DNA of 64,000 nt, taken from positions 1-64,000 of the forward strand of contig NZ_VOXD01000021.1 of the NCBI RefSeq assembly GCF_008014675.1, read 5' to 3'. Within the stretch, counting starts at the first letter, position 1. Each line of letters starts with the position of its first letter. The position numbers were made by a program, and so were the translations under genes. The DNA comes from Neolewinella aurantiaca. Lineage in GTDB: Bacteria; Bacteroidota; Bacteroidia; Chitinophagales; Saprospiraceae. Shown piece after piece: positions 59,323 to 64,000 of this stretch. The notes under the pieces were generated by a model that worked only from the letters and a program-made list of their open reading frames with translations, did no database searches and had not been told where the DNA came from.

Positions 59323-60447
59323 CTACTGCAGCAAGGAAAGTACCTTTTCGCGCTCCTCCTTCGTATTGGCGTTGGTGAAAGGGGCTTCGTTTTCCACTAC
59401 CAACTCTTTTACATCGCTATTGATCAATACTTTACGCGGGCAGGCATACCCCATGGCCAGGAATTGCAATAACCGCGGGTAAGCCTTCGGTTCGTAGATG
59501 GCAACGAGAGGTTCAGGAAATCGCTGGGACGAAAGCTGGTAGGCTGTGGCGAGTTTGCCGGAGGCTCGGGCTTCGATCAATGCAGAAATTTGTTCTTTTT
59601 CGAGCAGAGGAAGGTCGCAGGCGAGCACGAGCCAGGCGGCGTTGGGATCGGTAAGGAAGGCGGTGGCAATGGCGCCGGCGGCGCCCAGGCCGGGGAAGCG
59701 ATCAGCCAGGTTAGGGAAATTGCCCACGGGCTCCTGCCCGGGTTCAGCGACGGAGATATGGACACTTCCGGGGAGTAATTCATCACAGATAGATGCCAGG
59801 CGTTCGGCTTCCGTCTGGCCATCGGAACGGTAAACGAGGTCGGCTTTACGTTCGCCCATCCGTTCACTTTTGCCGCCGGTAAGGATGAGGGTTTTCAGGG
59901 CGGGGACGCGGGTGCCAAGTAAGTTGAGAAGCAGGGGTAAGACCATGTTTTCTGCTTCCGACAGCGTGCAGACCAGCGGAGCGGGCCGATCGGCCAATTG
60001 TTCCTCCAACCAAGCCGGCACCTGCTGCCGAGCCTCATCTACCATCACGATCGCCGACACATCAGTCAGTTGCTCTTGGCGGCGCTCCAGGGTACTCGCT
60101 TTCTGCTCGTCGACGAACACGATCTGGTGCGCGGCGGGATAATGATTTCCGTTGACGAGGGCACAATCATAGTGGCCGCGCTGAAGCCGTTCGTCGTACT
60201 CATTCCAGCCTTCGGCTGGCGTACCGAAGCGCTTATTGCCCGTTTGGAACAACTTGCCGGCAAGCGGATCAGCATGGTCTCCGATCACCGTAAGGGTATT
60301 GTGATCGGGCTGAAGTTTTTCGGCCCATTCAACGATGAGCTTATCCATTACAGCGCAGGTGGAACCAACAAGGGCTATATCCGTACGGGCGTAATGATCG
60401 CCTTCAGGACGGGTCAGGGGCGGATGTTTCTGGTGTGGCTTTTTCAT
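59323..60447 (-). CDS. MobB-like/MobA-like fusion (molybdenum cofactor nucleotidyltransferase)
   Basis: A 374-residue protein. The C-terminal half (~185-374) is a MobA-type nucleotidyltransferase (LILTGGKSERMGERKADLVY, PGLGAAGAIATAFL, WLVLACDLPLLEKEQI, FPEPLVAIYEP), which attaches a nucleotide to molybdopterin. The N-terminal half resembles MobB (CALVNGNHYPAAHQIVFVDEQK, DVSAIVMVDE), but its P-loop reads VGSTCAVMDKLI, lacking GKT/GKS, so it probably cannot bind GTP normally. It overlaps the stop of moeA by four bases (ATGA). Confidence 0.83.
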   Translation of the reverse strand: MKKPHQKHPPLTRPEGDHYARTDIALVGSTCAVMDKLIVEWAEKLQPDHNTLTVIGDHADPLAGKLFQTGNKRFGTPAEGWNEYDERLQRGHYDCALVNGNHYPAAHQIVFVDEQKASTLERRQEQLTDVSAIVMVDEARQQVPAWLEEQLADRPAPLVCTLSEAENMVLPLLLNLLGTRVPALKTLILTGGKSERMGERKADLVYRSDGQTEAERLASICDELLPGSVHISVAEPGQEPVGNFPNLADRFPGLGAAGAIATAFLTDPNAAWLVLACDLPLLEKEQISALIEARASGKLATAYQLSSQRFPEPLVAIYEPKAYPRLLQFLAMGYACPRKVLINSDVKELVVENEAPFTNANTKEEREKVLSLLQ

Positions 60448-61634
60448 AGAATCTTATCGAAAGGAATAAACGGAAAAGCCTCGCCGGCCTTAAAAGTTGA
60501 ACGTTCGCGCGGTAAAACCAGCAACCCATCGGCCCTCAGCATGCTGGACGCATCGCCCGATCCTGCGTTGGCAACTGGTTGTACGCACTGGGTCGCAGGA
60601 TCGGTTGATACGACCTGAAAGAGCGTGAGGTCTTTGCCGAACGAAAAATCCATTGCTAGGGACCTGAGCTCTTCACGAGTGGCAATGCCCAGGTTTTGGC
60701 GCAGAAACGGGCCTACGTAAGCGAGCAACCCCGTTAGGCTCGAAACCGGATTCCCCGGCAGACCGAAGACCATCGTTTCGTCGGTTCGCCCTACCCAAAT
60801 CGGTTTACCGGGTCGCTGAGCAACCCGGTGCAACAGTTTCCGGACGCCGAGATTCGCCAGCACTTCGGGGAGAAAGTCGTATTTCCCCTTCGAGACCCCG
60901 CCGCTGAAAATGAGGACATCGTTCCGGGCAAGTAAGGTTGTGATCGCAGTAGTGAGCTCGGCCTTATCGTCGGCCAAATGATGAGTCGAAGCTTCGATGC
61001 CAGCCGTTGCCAGCTGGTGCCGGAGATGAAATACGTTCGACATCCGAATCTGGTGTGGCAGGGGCTTTTCTGCTACCCCGACAAGTTCGTCGCCGGTGGC
61101 GATGATGGCTACACGGGGTAGTTTTTTTACGCGTACGTCGGCGTAGCCGCAGCCCGCCAGAAGATTGATAGCTGCACCACCGATGCGCGCGCCGGGAGAG
61201 AGCAGTTCCTGCCCCTCTTCGACATCGCTGCCCCGCCAGTGGATGTTTTTACTATCCTCAATTCCTTCCGGAAGTAAGAATTCCGAACCTTTACGGACCA
61301 GGTCTTCATAGCGAATGACGGTAGTTGTTCCGGGTGGAAGCACCGCCCCCGTCATTACTTCGAGGCAGCCACCGGGATCGGTCAGTGTAACCGGTTTGGT
61401 TCCCGCAGCAACGATGCCGGCAACGGGGAAGCTGCGCTTCCCTGAAGCATAGGCGGCGTAGTGGATGGCGATGCCATCCATCGTTACCCGGTCGTAAGGC
61501 GGTTGAGGGCGGTCGGTCAGGAGTGGCGCGGCAAGAATGCGGCCTCCGGCCGCAGCCAGCCGGACGTCTTCTTCGCCCCAGCAGAAGTCCTGAGAGAGCG
61601 TTATGTCTTTTGCGTTGTGATAGTCGGTCAACAT
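60444..61634 (-). CDS. moeA: Molybdopterin molybdotransferase MoeA
   Basis: A 396-residue enzyme inserting molybdate into adenylated molybdopterin. Motifs: the N-terminal PYDRVTMDGIAIHYA, IIATGDELV, SGGVSKGKYDFLPEVL and GLPGNPVSSLTG. Length agrees with the family. The frame opens at 61643; ATG 61634 gives a typical start (MLTDYHNAKDITL). It is coupled to the MobB/MobA-like gene, so both supply molybdenum cofactor; no moaABCDE or molybdoenzyme genes are in the window. Confidence 0.95.
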   Translation of the reverse strand: MLTDYHNAKDITLSQDFCWGEEDVRLAAAGGRILAAPLLTDRPQPPYDRVTMDGIAIHYAAYASGKRSFPVAGIVAAGTKPVTLTDPGGCLEVMTGAVLPPGTTTVIRYEDLVRKGSEFLLPEGIEDSKNIHWRGSDVEEGQELLSPGARIGGAAINLLAGCGYADVRVKKLPRVAIIATGDELVGVAEKPLPHQIRMSNVFHLRHQLATAGIEASTHHLADDKAELTTAITTLLARNDVLIFSGGVSKGKYDFLPEVLANLGVRKLLHRVAQRPGKPIWVGRTDETMVFGLPGNPVSSLTGLLAYVGPFLRQNLGIATREELRSLAMDFSFGKDLTLFQVVSTDPATQCVQPVANAGSGDASSMLRADGLLVLPRERSTFKAGEAFPFIPFDKIL

Positions 61635-61819
61635 AGGAGGCAAGGTAACTCAGATCGGTGGCATTTTTGGCTTCTGCGGCGCGATCCTGCGACAATGTTA
61701 CGGTGTTTTCTTTTTTGAAGAGAAGTGCCCGGACTCAGTCGTTGAGCAGGATGCAACCCTTGGATACCGGGATCGTCATTCTTGTAAGAACAGGTCTGGG
61801 CAGGATTCCTTAAAGTCCT

Positions 61820-61827
61820 TATTTTTG
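61820..61827 (+). promoter_or_regulatory. -7 box (TATTTTTG) for the coiled-coil gene
   Basis: A perfect TAnnTTTG match, 22 bp before the ATG at 61850. Confidence 0.45.
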
Positions 61828-61849
61828 TATTCACCACAACCAATCAACC

Positions 61850-62881
61850 ATGAAACTGTATTTCACCCTATTTGGTCTGCTGCTAAGCGTAGCAACCATT
61901 TCTGCTGCGGAGAGCGATGCTCTTTCAACTTTCTCTGCACCTGCGGCAGCGGCTACTCAAATCGACAGTTTGCCCGGCGGGCGCCATAAAGTGAGTTCGT
62001 ACCGCAATGGATCTTCGATTGAATTTACCGTAGAGGACCATGAAATCAAATCGCTGAAAGTTGACGGAGAGGAGGTTCCGGCCAGTAAATACGACCAGTA
62101 TATGGACCGGGTCGAGAATCTGCTGGGTACCGGTACCGACAATCAGCATATCGGCTCTGGCATGGGCATGTTCTCCGATGAGGAGTCATTGCAAAAAATG
62201 GAAGAGCATTTCGAAAAATTGGGCGAGAGCTTCGAATTACGTTTCGAAAACCTGGGCGAAGACTTCGAACGGATGGGTGAACGCCTTGGCGAAAGCATCG
62301 AACGAATGTTCGAGTTCGATGGAAACGGCAACACCATGCGTTTCGAATTCCGGGGCGATGACGGTAGCTGGTTCATTGACAGTACCGGCATCGACGAATC
62401 GTTTGAATGGCACTCCAACGGGATGGACCCCAAAGGGCTGAATCAGGACATACCCACCGGAGAGCACCACCAGGCCGAAGAAGAAATTCGGGAAATGGAG
62501 ACGATGATTGAGCAGTTAGAGCGCAAAAAGGCCCGCATGAAGGCCGACCTGGAGCGCCAGGAAAGAGACATTGAACTGCAGCAACGGGACATGGAACGGC
62601 AGGAGCGCAGCGCAGCACGCGAGCTGCGCAGTATCGAGCGTCAAGAGATGAGAATGGAGCGCCGCGAAGCCAGCTACGAAGTGCTGGTGGAACAACTTCA
62701 GCGCGAAGGCCTGATCGAAGGCAACGATCTACTGAGGAAACTTTCCGTTGATGCTCAGAAGTTGAAAGTGAACGGTAAGAAGGTCTCTGAGGAAGGCCAC
62801 GCCCGCTTTCTGGAACTTTACGAGCAACAGACCGGCCGGGCGATTAACGGCAAAACATCCATCTCGATCACGATGGATTGA
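61850..62881 (+). CDS. Secreted coiled-coil protein, unknown function
   Basis: A 343-residue exported protein (signal ending TISA). After a ~65-residue beta-like region comes an acidic helical repeat segment with a recurring pattern (FEKLGESFELRFENLGEDFERMGERLGESIERMFEF), a short domain, then a Glu/Arg/Gln-rich coiled coil (EMETMIEQLERKKARMKADLERQERDIEL). The C-terminal ~60 residues (LKVNGKKVSEEGHARFLELYEQQTG) resemble C-terminal segments seen in some BlaR1/M56-associated envelope proteins, which is a weak guess. A dispersed-element copy (61936-61953) lies in frame near the N-terminus (FSAPAAAATQ). Confidence 0.75.
   Translation: MKLYFTLFGLLLSVATISAAESDALSTFSAPAAAATQIDSLPGGRHKVSSYRNGSSIEFTVEDHEIKSLKVDGEEVPASKYDQYMDRVENLLGTGTDNQHIGSGMGMFSDEESLQKMEEHFEKLGESFELRFENLGEDFERMGERLGESIERMFEFDGNGNTMRFEFRGDDGSWFIDSTGIDESFEWHSNGMDPKGLNQDIPTGEHHQAEEEIREMETMIEQLERKKARMKADLERQERDIELQQRDMERQERSAARELRSIERQEMRMERREASYEVLVEQLQREGLIEGNDLLRKLSVDAQKLKVNGKKVSEEGHARFLELYEQQTGRAINGKTSISITMD
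61936..61953 (-). repeat. Dispersed element copy inside the coiled-coil gene
   Basis: TGCACCTGCGGCAGCGGC, a partial minus-form match encoding Ala residues of APAAAA, just after the signal peptide. Confidence 0.45.
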
Positions 62882-62940
62882 GTTTGGGCCTAAAAGATTG
62901 AAGGTCTGGCGTAAGGGCTGAGTTGGAGGTAATCTCCGGC

Positions 62941-63324
62941 TCAGCCCTTGCCAATTACGCGGATACGTCTGAATAGTTCTTCGCGGCAATTCCGGGAGAG
63001 TGGCAGGGTTTTCTTGCCGGTACGAAGGGCCTTGTCTCCGATTCCATCAATATGAAGAACGTTGGCCAGGTAAGAGCGATGGATACGTATGATATTGCCC
63101 TGAGGCAGTTGGCGCTCCAGGGCGCCAAGGGAAAGAGAGAGGGTGAATTCACGACCGTCGGTAGTAACCAGGTGGCAATAGGCTCGATTGGCTTCTACGT
63201 AGCGGATTTCGGAGGTCATGATTCGCGTCATTCGTTTTTTGTAGTGCACGTAGATCCGATCCCGACGCGGGTCGGGAGATCGTGGGTCGCTGGTGATGGT
63301 GAGTTGTCCGGATTGAAAAGCCAT
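62941..63324 (-). CDS. LytTR-domain DNA-binding protein (no receiver domain)
   Basis: A 127-residue protein that is essentially one LytTR DNA-binding domain: RIYVHYKKRMTRIMTSEIRYVEANRAYCHLVTTDGREFTL, then SLGALERQLPQGNIIRIHRSYLANVLHIDGI. The receiver domain of AlgR/LytR regulators is missing. ATG 63324 is preferred to the frame start 63375. It is 96 bp downstream of a HisKA_2 histidine kinase gene on the same strand, so it may be its output partner despite lacking a phospho-acceptor. Confidence 0.85.
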   Translation of the reverse strand: MAFQSGQLTITSDPRSPDPRRDRIYVHYKKRMTRIMTSEIRYVEANRAYCHLVTTDGREFTLSLSLGALERQLPQGNIIRIHRSYLANVLHIDGIGDKALRTGKKTLPLSRNCREELFRRIRVIGKG

Positions 63325-63420
63325 AGCGTATGAGTTGTGTTCTGGTCCAAAACTCAGGACTGAAGTGAACGGCAACGAATGGTTCTTTCCGAAGGGTGGC
63401 TTTCCCTTTCCGAAGGGGAG

Positions 63421-64000
63421 TCAGGATGGTCGTTCATTGAACCGCAACTCTGTTTTGAGTCCTCCATCATTTACTTCGTTGAGGGTTCCTCCCAACTGCC
63501 GGGAAAGGAGGTCTACCAGGCGGGTACCGAAGCCGGATCCGGTGGCCGGCGCGTCGAAGTCTTTGCCGGAGCCGTTGTCTTTGACCCGAAGGAGGTAACT
63601 GTTTCCTTCCTTGCTCAGCCCGACTTCCACTGCACCTGCGGCCTCGCCCTCAGCAGCCGAGCCAAACGCATACTTGATGGTGTTGGTGAGCAGTTCGTTG
63701 ACGATTAAACCGAGGGGGACGGCGGTATCGACATCCAGTTCCAGAGGGGACATTTTGACGTCGACCTTGATTCGTTCTTCTGCTTCGTAGGTTTCCAGTA
63801 AGCTTTCTGCGAGGTTATTGAAATAGTCTTCCATCTCAATGGCCGCCAGGTTATCTCCCTGGTACAGTTTCTGGTGCAAGAGGCCCATGCTTTGCACCCG
63901 GCTTTGTCCGGCCTGCATGGCGTCACGTGCATCTGAATCGGCGAGTCCTACCGACTGCAGTTCCAGAAGGCTGGAAACGACCTCGAGGTTATTTTTTACG
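63421..64000 (-). CDS. HisKA_2-type sensor histidine kinase, C-terminal part (runs off window end)
   Basis: The C-terminal part of a kinase. The partial DHp region begins at the edge as VKNNLEVVSSLLELQS, which is the sequence right after the HisKA_2 phospho-acceptor His (HRVKNNL). An HATPase domain follows (LIVNELLTNTIKYAFG, VKDNGSGKDFD, GSGFGTRLVDLLSRQLGGTL). The sensor part lies beyond 64000. A dispersed-element copy (63631-63649) encodes part of EGEAAGAVE. Confidence 0.88.
   Translation of the reverse strand, partial: VKNNLEVVSSLLELQSVGLADSDARDAMQAGQSRVQSMGLLHQKLYQGDNLAAIEMEDYFNNLAESLLETYEAEERIKVDVKMSPLELDVDTAVPLGLIVNELLTNTIKYAFGSAAEGEAAGAVEVGLSKEGNSYLLRVKDNGSGKDFDAPATGSGFGTRLVDLLSRQLGGTLNEVNDGGLKTELRFNERPS
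63631..63649 (-). repeat. Dispersed element copy inside the HisKA_2 kinase gene
   Basis: TGCACCTGCGGCCTCGCCC, the minus form with one change, encoding Gly/Ala residues in a loop of the ATPase domain. Confidence 0.6.

Noticed and set aside
1-64000. tRNA, rRNA or CRISPR arrays
   Set aside because: I looked for T-arm/CCA-like signatures, rRNA core motifs and regularly spaced repeats and saw none; the dispersed element is not regularly spaced.

Overview
The window looks like chromosomal DNA from a member of the phylum Bacteroidota, most likely in or near the Saprospirales/Lewinella group. That placement is inferred from gene content, not from a search. Supporting signs are the LpxC-FabZ fusion, GLPGLI proteins paired with a beta-barrel receptor, DUF4199, DUF4159 and DUF2027-Smr proteins, many short lipoprotein signal peptides, few visible Shine-Dalgarno sites, and promoter -7 boxes of the TAnnTTTG type. 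G+C is roughly 50%. I found no rRNA, tRNA or CRISPR array.

Layout. Positions 1-137 hold the 5' end of an IS5-like transposase gene. 0.27-2.5 kb is a minus-strand lipoprotein operon (YHYH protein with a MopE-like metal-binding segment, MORN-repeat protein, SCO1-like copper chaperone). 2.5-6.8 kb has nested palindromes, an amidohydrolase, an Fn3-like protein, a glycerophosphodiesterase and a methyltransferase. 7-11.3 kb is the lipid A block (small protein, lpxD, lpxC-fabZ, lpxA, ABC ATPase). It is followed by a Bpt-like aminoacyl-tRNA-protein transferase and a TPR lipoprotein. 13.4-18.7 kb carries a small Cys-rich membrane protein, a cold-shock protein and a beta-barrel/GLPGLI/GLPGLI set. 18.8-24.8 kb has a two-component pair, Nfu, RsmE, DUF4159, an Ig-DM13 lipoprotein and an RDD protein. 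25.0-27.4 kb is a cobalamin riboswitch driving a BtuB-like receptor. argS, an orphan tail-anchored protein and a HAD hydrolase follow.

31.15-32.66 kb is free of convincing genes and contains a ~204-bp direct repeat plus a separate 14-bp inverted repeat. 32.7-47.6 kb is mostly housekeeping and membrane genes (phosphatase, DUF819, AI-2E, DUF4199, MscS, pseudouridine synthase, PspC, DUF2027-Smr, OmpA, recN, PopT/DUF368, aroE, serine hydrolase, DUF2200). 48-51.8 kb encodes a C39-peptidase ABC exporter and its HlyD-type partner. The remainder holds a glycosidase-like lipoprotein, a HldE-type kinase, ndk, a DHH phosphoesterase, an FKBP lipoprotein, a crotonase, CtlX, the mobA-like/moeA molybdenum-cofactor pair, a secreted coiled-coil protein, a LytTR regulator and a partial HisKA_2 kinase.

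The least explained signal is a dispersed ~19-bp element (consensus GGCGCNNNCGCAGGTGCAA). It occurs at least a dozen times in both orientations, mostly between genes. Some copies lie inside genes, where they supply a start codon, a lipobox or Ala-rich linkers.
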